From assembly GCA_964392615.1 (NCBI GenBank), contig CAYMRB010000046.1, forward strand, positions 1-34,538: a stretch of DNA of 34,538 nucleotides, read 5' to 3'. The notes under the pieces are model-generated. The model made no database searches, was not told where the DNA came from, and saw only the letters and a program-made list of their open reading frames with translations. Source of the stretch: CAYMRB01 sp964392615. Its GTDB lineage: Bacteria; Planctomycetota; UBA8108. This document shows positions 15,539-23,700 of the stretch, piece by piece (the stretch's first letter is position 1; each line of letters starts with the position of its first letter). The translations under genes and the position numbers were made by a program.

Positions 15539-16662
15539 ATCCGGCGTCGCCGAACCTTTGGCTTCAAGCGCTCGAGGAACTCGGCCGTAGGCGGGTGACC
15601 GCCTTCCGCGAGCTTGCTGACGATATCCTCCACGACGGAGGCCGGCAGGGCGAAGCTGTCGACGCGGCCGGCCCGTGCGATGTTGAGCCCGACCGCTCGA
15701 CCGTCGAGGTCGACGATGGGACCGCCGCATTGGTCCGGAAAGAGATACGTGTCGTGCTGCAGGACCGCGGGGAAGTCCGATCGCCGATCGCTCAGCTCAC
15801 CGGCCAGCTGATTCATCCGGTCGTTGCGCCTGCCGCCGCCGAACGCGGCGCGCGCGCTGCCGAGCCTGACGGTGACGTCGATCTCGTCGTCGCCGCGCCG
15901 GATCTGCAGCGGCAGCTCGTCGCCTGGCGAGAGCCGGCCGAGGATCTCGACGACCGCCTCCCGCGTCGGCACGGCAACGCCGTTGGCTAACGCGATCAGG
16001 TCGCCCGCCTTGAGCCCCGCACGCGCAGCGCCGGTGTCGGGGAAGACGCGCCCGATGAGCGGCGTCGGGCTGTTCTCGTCGAAGCGGATGCCCATGACGC
16101 CGCGTTCCTTCAGAGGTCGAGTCGCGACGCTGACGACGCCGAGGCCGATCGCATCGTCGTCGATGCCCGCCGTCGCGAGAAAGCTGCCGATCGGCGGCTC
16201 ATCGCCTTCGCGCCACGCGATCGGCGCGATGCCTTCGACCGGCCGCCCTTCGAGCTCGAGAAGTGCGAGGTCGCTTCGCTCGCTGACGCCCACGACGCGA
16301 GCGCGTCGCTCCTGGCCGTCGAAGAAGCGGCACTCGCAGACGCCCTGGAGCTGGCTCGCCTTCGTGACGACGTGTCGTTCATCGATGACGGCGCCGTACG
16401 CGATCTTGGCTCGATCTCCGAGAATGCGGACCGTGCTCCGGCGCGCCGTCTCCATGAGCTCGCGCAGTGGACCGCGAATGCTGTCGTGATCGCGCTCGTG
16501 CTCGCCTTTCTTGCGCGAGCGCATGCGCTCACGCATCGTTCGGAGGCGTTGCTCCTGGCGCGATTCCTGAGCGTCGAGGCTCGGCATCGCGACTGGTGGC
16601 ACCAGCGCGAAGACGAGAGCGAATACGCAAAGCAGTCGGTTCGAGGTCAGTGCAACGGTCAT
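15535..16662 (-). CDS. degenerate HtrA-like (trypsin-fold) protein with internal PDZ domain
   Basis: A 375-residue exported protein with a signal peptide (about 1-31) and a basic/acidic linker. A trypsin-like N-terminal half (about 75-180) follows, then a PDZ domain (about 188-268: PLIGRVFPDTGAARAGLKAGDLI) and a trypsin-like C-terminal segment (about 296-350). The PDZ therefore lies inside the protease fold, not after it. The catalytic His position reads VVTKAS (Ser103), the Asp is retained (SERSDLALL, Asp131), and the nucleophile motif reads DQCGGP (Cys312 for Ser). It is probably not a normal serine protease; a binding, regulatory or cysteine-dependent role is possible. It starts 4 nt inside the upstream canonical protease gene (ATGA), so both are likely made together. 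Confidence 0.85.
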   Translation of the reverse strand: MTVALTSNRLLCVFALVFALVPPVAMPSLDAQESRQEQRLRTMRERMRSRKKGEHERDHDSIRGPLRELMETARRSTVRILGDRAKIAYGAVIDERHVVTKASQLQGVCECRFFDGQERRARVVGVSERSDLALLELEGRPVEGIAPIAWREGDEPPIGSFLATAGIDDDAIGLGVVSVATRPLKERGVMGIRFDENSPTPLIGRVFPDTGAARAGLKAGDLIALANGVAVPTREAVVEILGRLSPGDELPLQIRRGDDEIDVTVRLGSARAAFGGGRRNDRMNQLAGELSDRRSDFPAVLQHDTYLFPDQCGGPIVDLDGRAVGLNIARAGRVDSFALPASVVEDIVSKLAEGGHPPTAEFLERLKPKVRRRRI

Positions 16663-17723
16663 GGCGTGTATCTTCCGATCTCGATCTCGAGCTTCACCGT
16701 CTCGCTGCCTCTGCGGACCTCGAGCTTCACTTTGTCGCCAGGCTTCTTTTTGCGCACGACGCCGGAGAGAGTGTCGAACGTGTCGATCTCCTCGCCGTCG
16801 AAGCGCGTGATCACGTCGCCCGCCTGAATGCCGGCCTTCGCGGCGGGCGAGTCATCCTCGACTCTCTCGATTCTCGCGTCCTTCGCCTCGGAGTCCTTCC
16901 ACACGCCGAGCCACGGACCGCCCCTCGCCGGGCCGCCGCCGCGGTTACCGCCGAAGCGTCGGCCCCACGCCTCGCCCTTGACCATGCGCTCCCAGCCGTC
17001 GTGGTACGCGTCGACCGGCACGTGGATATTCGAGATCGGCGACGTGCTGATGCGGCTGTTGATTCCGATGACCCGCGCGTCCATGTCGAACAGCGGGCCG
17101 CCGGAATCGCCGCCGACGATCATGCAGTCGGTTCGTACGATCGAGCCGCGGCGGTCGAGTACGCGACCGATGCGCACCGGTGCCGTGCGGTCCGGGCGGA
17201 AGCCGCCGGGGTGGCCCGTGACCATGCACCACTGGCCTTTGACGAGCGTCGACGACTTGCCCTTCTCGACGTGTTCCCAGCCGGTTTCGGGCTTTGGCGG
17301 CGCATCGGTAATGCGGATCAGGCCCGCATCGACGTCGAAATTCGCCCCGAGGCTCTCGCCCTTGACGGTGCGGCCGTCCGGCAGAACGATCGTGACCTTG
17401 CGGCCCGGAGCGCCGGAGACGTGCCCCGCGGTCAGCACGTGGCCTTCGGCCGACACGATGACGCCGCTTCCCTGCGCGCCGCCGACGCGCACGCCGACCG
17501 TGCACCGAAGGGCGCGCGTCGCGACCTCTCGGAAGCGCGCCTCGAGCGCGCGCAGATCGGCGAGCGACTCAGGCGCTTCGCCGGCGAGGAGTCGTTCGAT
17601 GTCCGGCGTCGGCGCACGAACGTCGACGTCGTCCGCGCGCAGCAGGGGAATCGACGCCAAGTACAGCAGACCGCCGATGAGCGGTCCAGCGACCCAGCGC
17701 TGCCGCGTTGCTCGTTGAATCAT
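16659..17723 (-). CDS. HtrA/DegP-like serine protease with C-terminal PDZ domain
   Basis: A 354-residue S1C protease. It has a signal or anchor segment at about residues 10-30, a trypsin-like domain at about 70-245 with catalytic His101 (VLTAGHV), Asp132 (FDVDAGLI) and Ser207 (GGDSGGPL), and a single PDZ domain at about 268-350 (DSPAAKAGIQAGDVITRFDGEEI). HtrA enzymes act in the periplasm or outside the membrane on misfolded or regulatory proteins. The ATG at 17723 is preferred to the GTG at 17744 because GGAG precedes it and it opens directly into the signal sequence. It overlaps the degenerate partner gene by 4 nt. The dockerin-repeat protein gene is 101 nt upstream on the same strand and could be in the same transcript. 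Confidence 0.92.
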   Translation of the reverse strand: MIQRATRQRWVAGPLIGGLLYLASIPLLRADDVDVRAPTPDIERLLAGEAPESLADLRALEARFREVATRALRCTVGVRVGGAQGSGVIVSAEGHVLTAGHVSGAPGRKVTIVLPDGRTVKGESLGANFDVDAGLIRITDAPPKPETGWEHVEKGKSSTLVKGQWCMVTGHPGGFRPDRTAPVRIGRVLDRRGSIVRTDCMIVGGDSGGPLFDMDARVIGINSRISTSPISNIHVPVDAYHDGWERMVKGEAWGRRFGGNRGGGPARGGPWLGVWKDSEAKDARIERVEDDSPAAKAGIQAGDVITRFDGEEIDTFDTLSGVVRKKKPGDKVKLEVRRGSETVKLEIEIGRYTP

Positions 17724-17824
17724 CGTCACTCCACGCGCTCGCAAGGTAGATACTGGAATCCCCAGTCGACCCTACCAGTTTCCCCGCCCGACGGCCCGAC
17801 GCAAGCGGCAACCTTACCGGATGG

Positions 17825-19468
17825 CTACGGCGTCGACGCCATGCGCACGTACCGCAATCGCGAGCCGGAGGCGTCCGGCGACCACTCGTACGCGGCGATG
17901 TGCAGATCGCCGGCGTCATCGAGAACGACGCTTGCGGCGGCCGCGCGGAAGTCCTCGACGACGCGCTGCCTCGACACCTCGCCGCTCGCGTCGACCGAGG
18001 CGATCCACAGCTCGCCCTCGACCGTCGTCGTCCCTTGCCACTCGCAGTTGCTGGGCGGGAAGCACGCAGGCGCGAGCTCGACGCGCCAGTGCCGTCGAGC
18101 GTAGACGGCCCGCAGCTCGCCGTCCGCGTTCGCGACGAGGCCGAGGCCGGCCCAGGTCGTGTACTCGTACGTGCAGGGCTCGCCGCCGTCGAAGGGCTCG
18201 CCGCAGGTCTCGCGAACGAGCGGCTCCGGATCGTCCTCGGCGATCGTCACGGCCGACCAGGCCCCGTCGGCGTCGCGCGTCACGAGCTCGAGACGGTGTT
18301 TGCGATCGAGAAGCTCCGCGTCGCCGCGACGCATGAGAAACGCGGGATCGTCCTCGCCGCGCATCGCGAGTTCGATCTCGCGGTGCCGCAGCGTTCGCAT
18401 GCCACCGGGCACGACGGTCTCGGCAGCGCCCGCAGCGTCGCTCCAGCGCAGGTGGAAGCCGTCGGCGCCGAAGGCCTCCCAGAACGCGACGTGCGCGCGA
18501 CCCGACGGCGCTAGCGCGAGCGTCAAGCCGATCGGATAGCCGGCGCCGGCTATCGGTACGAAATCCCAGCTCTCGGTGCGTACGCCGATTGCGGGCATCG
18601 TATCGGCCGCGACATCCTCCTCGCGTCGGATCGTCGCGACCAGACAGCCGCGCGTCGTGCCGAGAAGACCGCCGTGCCACCCCAGCCCGCGGATGCCGAG
18701 CGTCTCGCAGCGCTCCCAGCCGTCCGCCTCCGTCGGCGTCCACATCGACAGCCCGAACGCGCCGTCGTAGACGAGCGCGACCGGCACGCCGCGGGGGTCG
18801 ACGACGACGCTGCCCGTCGCCAGCGGGACCGACTCGTCCGTTCCCGCTTCGAGCATCGCGCCGACGTTCCATGTCCCGTCGTCGGTCACGTGGGCGTATC
18901 GGCCGTGATAGCCGCCCTCGGCGACCGAGTACACGATGTGTGGTCGGCCCGACGCGTCGAGCGCGATCGACGGTGCGTCGTTGCGGAAGCGCACGTCGGG
19001 ATCGACGATGACGTCCTCGGCGACCGCGCACGGCAAGCCGGGCCGGCCGCACGGCTCCGGCGTCGGCAGGGGCGGTGCCTCGCCGCAGCCCTCGCACGTC
19101 TGATCGTCGTCGGTCGGATCCAGCGCGGGCTCGGGAAACGGCGCGGGCGGCTCCGTCCCACCGCGGAACAGGAAATCGAGGAGTCGGACCGGATCCGCGA
19201 TGTCGACGCTGCCGCCGTCGTCGACATCCGCCGCGTCGGGGCAGTCGACGCCGCTGCCGCCGAGGAACAGATACTGCAGGATGACAATCGCGTCGGTGAT
19301 GTCGAGCTCGCCGTTGCGGTCGACGTCGCCGCGTACGAAGCGCGCATCCGGGCCGACGAGGTCGGCGGGCGCCCTCGCGCAGAGGCCGAGCGCGACAGTC
19401 ATGGCGAGCGCGAAGCGGAAACCGGCGCGCGAGCGGATCGCGGCGAGACGGTCGAGATTACGGTGCAC
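17825..19468 (-). CDS. exported protein with dockerin-like EF-hand repeats and probable beta-propeller
   Basis: A 547-residue protein. After a signal peptide (about residues 12-36) come two EF-hand-like calcium loops of dockerin type: DVDRNGELDITD at 48-59 and DVDDGGSVDIAD at 81-92, each followed by a hydrophobic helix (ILQYLFLGG, LLDFLFRGG). The rest carries at least five spaced repeats of the form D-x-x-G-x-x-H/V followed by a beta strand (DASGRPHIVYS, DPRGVPVALVY, APSGRAHVAFW, NADGELRAVYA, DDAGDLHIAAY), suggesting a beta-propeller; that fold is an inference. GTG 19468 has a GGGAG ribosome site. It is divergent from the receptor kinase gene and 101 nt upstream of the HtrA pair. No cohesin or catalytic domain is seen. 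Confidence 0.85.
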   Translation of the reverse strand: MHRNLDRLAAIRSRAGFRFALAMTVALGLCARAPADLVGPDARFVRGDVDRNGELDITDAIVILQYLFLGGSGVDCPDAADVDDGGSVDIADPVRLLDFLFRGGTEPPAPFPEPALDPTDDDQTCEGCGEAPPLPTPEPCGRPGLPCAVAEDVIVDPDVRFRNDAPSIALDASGRPHIVYSVAEGGYHGRYAHVTDDGTWNVGAMLEAGTDESVPLATGSVVVDPRGVPVALVYDGAFGLSMWTPTEADGWERCETLGIRGLGWHGGLLGTTRGCLVATIRREEDVAADTMPAIGVRTESWDFVPIAGAGYPIGLTLALAPSGRAHVAFWEAFGADGFHLRWSDAAGAAETVVPGGMRTLRHREIELAMRGEDDPAFLMRRGDAELLDRKHRLELVTRDADGAWSAVTIAEDDPEPLVRETCGEPFDGGEPCTYEYTTWAGLGLVANADGELRAVYARRHWRVELAPACFPPSNCEWQGTTTVEGELWIASVDASGEVSRQRVVEDFRAAAASVVLDDAGDLHIAAYEWSPDASGSRLRYVRMASTP

Positions 19469-19506
19469 TACAGTTCTCCCTTCAAGCGTCGGCTTCCGTG
19501 GGGATG

Positions 19507-19512
19507 ATTGTA
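19507..19512 (-). promoter_or_regulatory. candidate -10 hexamer for dockerin-repeat gene
   Basis: On the minus strand these bases read TACAAT, five of six matches to the sigma70 -10 consensus, about 39 nt upstream of the GTG at 19468. No TTGACA-like -35 is seen at the usual distance; instead the direct-repeat pair lies there, suggesting an activator-dependent or alternative promoter. Confidence 0.4.
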
Positions 19513-19516
19513 CCCC

Positions 19517-19543
19517 ATCGGATATAGCACCGATCGGATATAG
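19517..19543. repeat. pair of 11-bp direct repeats ATCGGATATAG between divergent genes
   Basis: ATCGGATATAG occurs at 19517-19527 and again at 19533-19543, a 16-bp start-to-start spacing. The stretch is AT-rich for this window and lies between the divergent dockerin-repeat gene (starts 19468) and the receptor kinase gene (starts 19591). Read from the minus strand, the proximal copy ends 4 bp before the TACAAT hexamer. The arrangement suggests tandem regulator binding sites. Confidence 0.5.
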
Positions 19544-19576
19544 TGAAGCGCTGGTGCGGCCGTTGCTTTGGCCAGC

Positions 19577-19584
19577 AAGAGGAG
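19577..19584 (+). promoter_or_regulatory. ribosome binding site deciding the kinase start
   Basis: AAGAGGAG lies 6 nt before the GTG at 19591. This favours that codon over the in-frame GTG at 19543, which would sit inside the direct-repeat region and adds 16 residues. Confidence 0.7.
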
Positions 19585-19590
19585 CGCGGT

Positions 19591-22500
19591 GTGACCCAGC
19601 AAGAAGACCTCTCCGGCGACGCTTTCCTGAAGGATGTTCCCGACGTCGACGGGTTCAAGGTCCTCGAGCCTTGCGTACTCTACGCGAAGGTGGGGCAGGG
19701 CGGCATGGGCGCCGTGTACCGGGGCAAGCACCTGAACCTCGATCTCGACGTCGGGGTCAAGTGTCTCCTGCCGCGCCTCGCTGGCGGCAACGAGCAGCTC
19801 GTACTGCGCTTTGAGCGCGAGGCGCGGCTCGCTGCGCGCATCAGCCACCCGAATCTGGTCCGCGTGTTCGACGTCGACGAGCGGCACGGCATCCACTACC
19901 TCGTCATGGAGTTCGTCAAGGGCGAGACGGCCCGCGAACGCGTCGCGCGCAAGGGGCGTCTGCCTCTCGGCGAGGCGGTGACGATCGTACTCGAGGCGTC
20001 GAAGGGGCTCGCCGCGGCTCACGCCGAGGGCATCGTTCATCGCGACATCAAGCCAGACAACATCCTGATCTCTCACGAGGGGGACGTGAAGCTGGCCGAC
20101 CTCGGGCTCGGCCGCATGCACCAGCAGGACCCCGATCAGACCGCGGCGGACGGCCTGACGATGCCGCACGTCACGATGGGCACGCCGCGCTACATGCCTC
20201 CGGAGCAGTGGGAGAGCCTGAGCAAGGTCGGACCGGCCGGCGACGTCTGGGCGCTCGGCGCGACGCTCTACTTCCTGCTCGTCGGCGAAGACGCGTACAC
20301 GGGCGACACCCGCAACCAGATCATGTGCCGCGTCTGCCTCGAGGAGTTCCCCGACATCACCCAAGCCGTCGGCGCGCTGCCCACGCCGTTTCTGAGCGTT
20401 CTGCGCAAGTGCACGGCGCGTGACCCGGACGTCCGCTATCGCCATGCCGGCGAGCTCGCCTCGGCGCTGGAAGACGTCGTGAAAGCCAACTCGCTCACGG
20501 GATCGCTCGACGACGACGAGACCGGCACTGGCACGGCGCGCTGCACGATGGTGTCGCCTCCGCCTCCCGAGCTTCTCGCGAAGGTGCGTCTGACCCTCGA
20601 CAGCGAGAGGGAGATGCGAACGGCTTCCCGCACGCGTTCGCGCGCCGAGGACTCCGCGGAGACGCGCTCGTTCGTCGGGAGCGTCAGCGACGCGAAGCCG
20701 GCGGCTTCCCGCACCGACCACGACGGATCGCGTCGGCGCTACGCGCCGGTCGCCGTCGCATTCATCGTCGTCCTCGCAGCGGGTCTCGGCCTCCTTTGGG
20801 CGTTCGGCGCGTTCGATCCCGCCAGCGACCCGGAACCCGCCGTCGAATCCGTGGCGCACGGTCCCTCTGCCCCGGCGATCGATGCGGGCAACGAGACGCC
20901 GCGGGATCGGGACGACGCCGATCCGAGCGGTGCCGACGTCGGCCGCGACCCTGGCATGACGCCAGCGCCTGCGCCGGATGCGCCCGGCACGCCGGAAGAC
21001 GTCGAGGATCCGACGCGTGCTCGGATCGCCGCACACCTCGCGTCGAGCGAGAGCCTGTTGCGATCCGCCGACTCGCTTCCCGACGCCGTCCGTGAGCTTG
21101 ACGCGCTGCTCGCGCTCGATCCGCAGCACGAGGAGGGGCGCCGTCGTCTGGCTCTCGCGCTGTCGCGGCTGGCCGAGTCGGCGTTCGAGGCGGGGCAGCT
21201 CGCCGACGCCTACCAGCACATCGTTCGATCGCGCGAGAACGGTGCGCTCCCCATCGCGGAGCGCTTGGCGCTCGACATCACCCGTGCGCTGCGGCGCCGA
21301 GTCGAGGACGATCTGAGCGTCGTCGAGCCGCGAGCGGATGCCATCGTCACCGCAGCGTCGATACTCGTTCGCGGCACGGTCGACGCAGGGGGCATCGTGC
21401 GCGCCGTCGAAGTCGGCGGGCGGCCTGCCCAGTTCGCCGCGGGCCGCTTCGATGCGATGCTCGATGGTCTCGATGAGGGGACGCACGACGTACCGATCGC
21501 CGTCACGGTCGACGGCGGCTACACGGTCGACACATCGTTCTCGGTGACTGTCGATCGGACCGCCCCTCGCCTGGAGGGGCTCGATCTGGCGCCGCGAGCG
21601 TGGGTCGAGCCGACGTTTCCGCTCAGTGGCACCGTTCGCGATGCGAGCGCGGTCGCCCTTCGCGTCAACGACCGCGACGTCGCGCTGCAGCCCGACGGCT
21701 CGTTTCAGACCGCGGTGACCATCGCGTCGGCAACCGCGCGGGACGCGCAGGTCGTTCACATCGAGGCGACCGATGCGGCAGGCCTCGTGACGACGGACGC
21801 GATACCGGTGCGGGTCGATCGCTCGGAGCCACGCCTCGAGGTGCTCGCGCCGCGGCGTGAAGGCGATGGCGGCATGGTGTGGACACGCGATAAGCGCGTC
21901 GAGGTGCGCGTCAGAGTCGTCGAGGATGGCGAGCTGCGCGAGGTGCGCATCGGCGATTCGCTCGCGGAGCTGCAGCAGGGCGACGTGTGGGCGGCGACGG
22001 TTCCGCTGCTCGCCGACGGGCGTTTTCGTTTTCCGATCCTCGCCGTCGACGGAGCGGGACGCGAGGCGCGGGACGAGATCGAGGTCGGGCGCGACACGCT
22101 ACAGCCGAAGCTCGATCTGTCCGATCCGACGAAGGGCGCCATCTCGAAGGCGATCCGTTCCGGCGTGCTTCAGGTGAGCGGCACGCTCGAGGACGACTCG
22201 TCCTGTCGCATCGAGGTCAACGGCGTCAAGATCACCGTCACCGGCGGCACGTGGAAGGTCGAGGTCCCCATCGACGAATCGACGACGCAGCTGGAGGTCG
22301 TCGCGACGGACGAGGCGGACAACGCGACCAAGATCGTCCAGGCGATTCGCGTCGAGAAGGACGGTGCCGCCGGCGATCCCGTCGCACCGAAGACCGTCGA
22401 ACCGGACCGAGCGCCGGCGGTCGCCGGGTTCACGTGGCGGGCGAAGAACGCACAGGGACGGCACGAGTACCGTCATGACCGGACCGGCATCGTCATGGTG

Positions 22501-23172
22501 CTCCTTCCGGGCGGCAAGTTCTCGATGGGCAAGCTGGAGGCGGAGATGGGGCTCGCGAGCGAGCGGCCTCCGCACGAGGTCTCCGTCAGCCCCTTCCTCA
22601 TCGCGAAGTTCGAGCTCTGCCAGGTCGAGCTGCGCGCTGTCGGAGGCGTCAACCACTCGACATTCCGGCACGACCCGCGCTTGCCCGTCGAAAACGTGAC
22701 GTGGAAAGAGGCGCGCGATCTCTGCATGAGCGTCGGACTCGCGCTGCCGACCGAGGCCGAGTGGGAGTTCGCGTGCCGTGCCGGGACGAAGACGCCGTTC
22801 TCGTTCGGCGCGAACATCAACACGAGCCTCGTGAACTTCAACGGTCAGTACCCGTACCGTGACGGCGCGAAGGGCACGTTTCGCGGCAAGACGATGCCGG
22901 TCGGCTCGCTCAAGCCGAACGGCTTCGGGTTGCACGGGCTCCACGGCAACGTGATGGAGTGGTGCGAGGACATATTCGACGAGCGGTTCTACTCGCGTCC
23001 CGAGGCTTCGGGCGCCGATCCGCTCGCGACGTCGGGCTCGACCTTGCGCGCGGTGCGCGGCGGCTCCTGGTACCACCACGCCACAGGCTGTCGGTCGGCG
23101 TCCCGTCAGGGATTGAATCCCGACGGCCGGTACTACATGGTCGGGTTTCGCCCTGTCTATCGCGTGCGTTGA
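19591..23172 (+). CDS. transmembrane Ser/Thr protein kinase with extracytoplasmic Ig-like region and FGE/SUMF1-like domain
   Basis: A 1193-residue fusion. The Hanks-type kinase domain spans about residues 23-300: glycine loop VGQGGMGAVYRG, Lys57 (VGVK), HRDIKPDN (His150-Asn157), DLG at Asp170 and PPEQW. A single membrane segment lies near 384-408 (AVAFIVVLAAGLGLLW). Outside it are a Pro/Asp-rich linker, a helical region, and Ig-like beta repeats at about 590-930 (VDRTAPRLEGL, VDRSEPRLEVL). An FGE-sulfatase-type domain follows at about 960-1190 (LPGGKFSMG, LPTEAEWEFACRAG, GNVMEWCED, VRGGSW, VGFRPVYR). That domain ends in GGSWYHHATGCRSASR and seems to lack the paired copper-binding cysteines of aerobic FGE, so a sensory role is more likely than sulfatase maturation (inference). 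Confidence 0.92.
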   Translation: MTQQEDLSGDAFLKDVPDVDGFKVLEPCVLYAKVGQGGMGAVYRGKHLNLDLDVGVKCLLPRLAGGNEQLVLRFEREARLAARISHPNLVRVFDVDERHGIHYLVMEFVKGETARERVARKGRLPLGEAVTIVLEASKGLAAAHAEGIVHRDIKPDNILISHEGDVKLADLGLGRMHQQDPDQTAADGLTMPHVTMGTPRYMPPEQWESLSKVGPAGDVWALGATLYFLLVGEDAYTGDTRNQIMCRVCLEEFPDITQAVGALPTPFLSVLRKCTARDPDVRYRHAGELASALEDVVKANSLTGSLDDDETGTGTARCTMVSPPPPELLAKVRLTLDSEREMRTASRTRSRAEDSAETRSFVGSVSDAKPAASRTDHDGSRRRYAPVAVAFIVVLAAGLGLLWAFGAFDPASDPEPAVESVAHGPSAPAIDAGNETPRDRDDADPSGADVGRDPGMTPAPAPDAPGTPEDVEDPTRARIAAHLASSESLLRSADSLPDAVRELDALLALDPQHEEGRRRLALALSRLAESAFEAGQLADAYQHIVRSRENGALPIAERLALDITRALRRRVEDDLSVVEPRADAIVTAASILVRGTVDAGGIVRAVEVGGRPAQFAAGRFDAMLDGLDEGTHDVPIAVTVDGGYTVDTSFSVTVDRTAPRLEGLDLAPRAWVEPTFPLSGTVRDASAVALRVNDRDVALQPDGSFQTAVTIASATARDAQVVHIEATDAAGLVTTDAIPVRVDRSEPRLEVLAPRREGDGGMVWTRDKRVEVRVRVVEDGELREVRIGDSLAELQQGDVWAATVPLLADGRFRFPILAVDGAGREARDEIEVGRDTLQPKLDLSDPTKGAISKAIRSGVLQVSGTLEDDSSCRIEVNGVKITVTGGTWKVEVPIDESTTQLEVVATDEADNATKIVQAIRVEKDGAAGDPVAPKTVEPDRAPAVAGFTWRAKNAQGRHEYRHDRTGIVMVLLPGGKFSMGKLEAEMGLASERPPHEVSVSPFLIAKFELCQVELRAVGGVNHSTFRHDPRLPVENVTWKEARDLCMSVGLALPTEAEWEFACRAGTKTPFSFGANINTSLVNFNGQYPYRDGAKGTFRGKTMPVGSLKPNGFGLHGLHGNVMEWCEDIFDERFYSRPEASGADPLATSGSTLRAVRGGSWYHHATGCRSASRQGLNPDGRYYMVGFRPVYRVR

Positions 23173-23178
23173 CTAGCT

Positions 23179-23700
23179 CTATGCACCTTCGAGGAGCTCG
23201 AGATACGGCACTGCTACGAAGCGGTCGGCATCGAGAGCGAGCCGCTCTATCGCCTCGCGGCTCTCGGCGAGCGCCTCACCGGGGGAGATGCCGGCGACGA
23301 CCGTCTCGAGCTCGAGAAAGTCGCCGAGTCCTTCGACGCGATCGAGGTGGATACGCGTGTGGCGCCACAGCCAGAGCGTACGTTCCTTCGCGACGACGCC
23401 GCGAATCGGCAGCACGCGCTCGAGGAGCCGTTTCCACGCCGCCGGGTCGTCGATCGGCGCGAGGTCGTAGTCGCTCGTTCGCGGGCCGGTCTCGTCCGTC
23501 GGGCGCCGATACGAGATGAGCTCGGCGCGCTCGATATCCGTCGCCTTCTCCTCGCGCAGCTTGAGCCAGCCCACCGTGGGCGTGTGAAAGAACGTGTCGC
23601 GCTGTTCGCGCACCCACTCGATGCGCGCGTCCATCGATTCGAGGGCGCGCTCGACGCGCGAGCGGTCGTCGAGAGGCGTCTTGATCTCGATGTTCTTCAT
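23179..23700 (-). CDS. CYTH-domain protein (CyaB/thiamine-triphosphatase-like)
   Basis: A 173-residue CYTH-superfamily protein. It opens with MKNIEIKT, a form of the family's acidic/basic first strand, followed by alternating charged strands that would line the triphosphate tunnel (DTFFHTPTVGWLKLREE, ELISYRRP, RTLWLWRHTRIHLDRVEGLGDFLELE). The last element, LGDFLELE, is highly typical. Members hydrolyse or cyclise triphosphates (tripolyphosphatase, thiamine triphosphatase or class IV adenylate cyclase); which of these applies is not visible. ATG 23700 overlaps the stop of the upstream S9 peptidase gene by 4 nt (ATGA), indicating coupling. The stop is 6 nt from the convergent kinase gene. An in-frame start 20 codons earlier lies inside the peptidase gene and is not supported. 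Confidence 0.88.
   Translation of the reverse strand: MKNIEIKTPLDDRSRVERALESMDARIEWVREQRDTFFHTPTVGWLKLREEKATDIERAELISYRRPTDETGPRTSDYDLAPIDDPAAWKRLLERVLPIRGVVAKERTLWLWRHTRIHLDRVEGLGDFLELETVVAGISPGEALAESREAIERLALDADRFVAVPYLELLEGA

Noticed and set aside
16312..16326. CTGGCCGTCGAAGAA resembling the dispersed 15-mer on the minus strand
   Set aside because: It lies inside coding sequence of the degenerate protease (FFDGQ) with a mismatch in the conserved part, so it is probably coincidence.
19468..21759. Minus-strand 763-codon open frame opposite the receptor kinase
   Set aside because: The kinase domain on the plus strand is certain and the minus frame has only Arg/Asp-rich low-information sequence.
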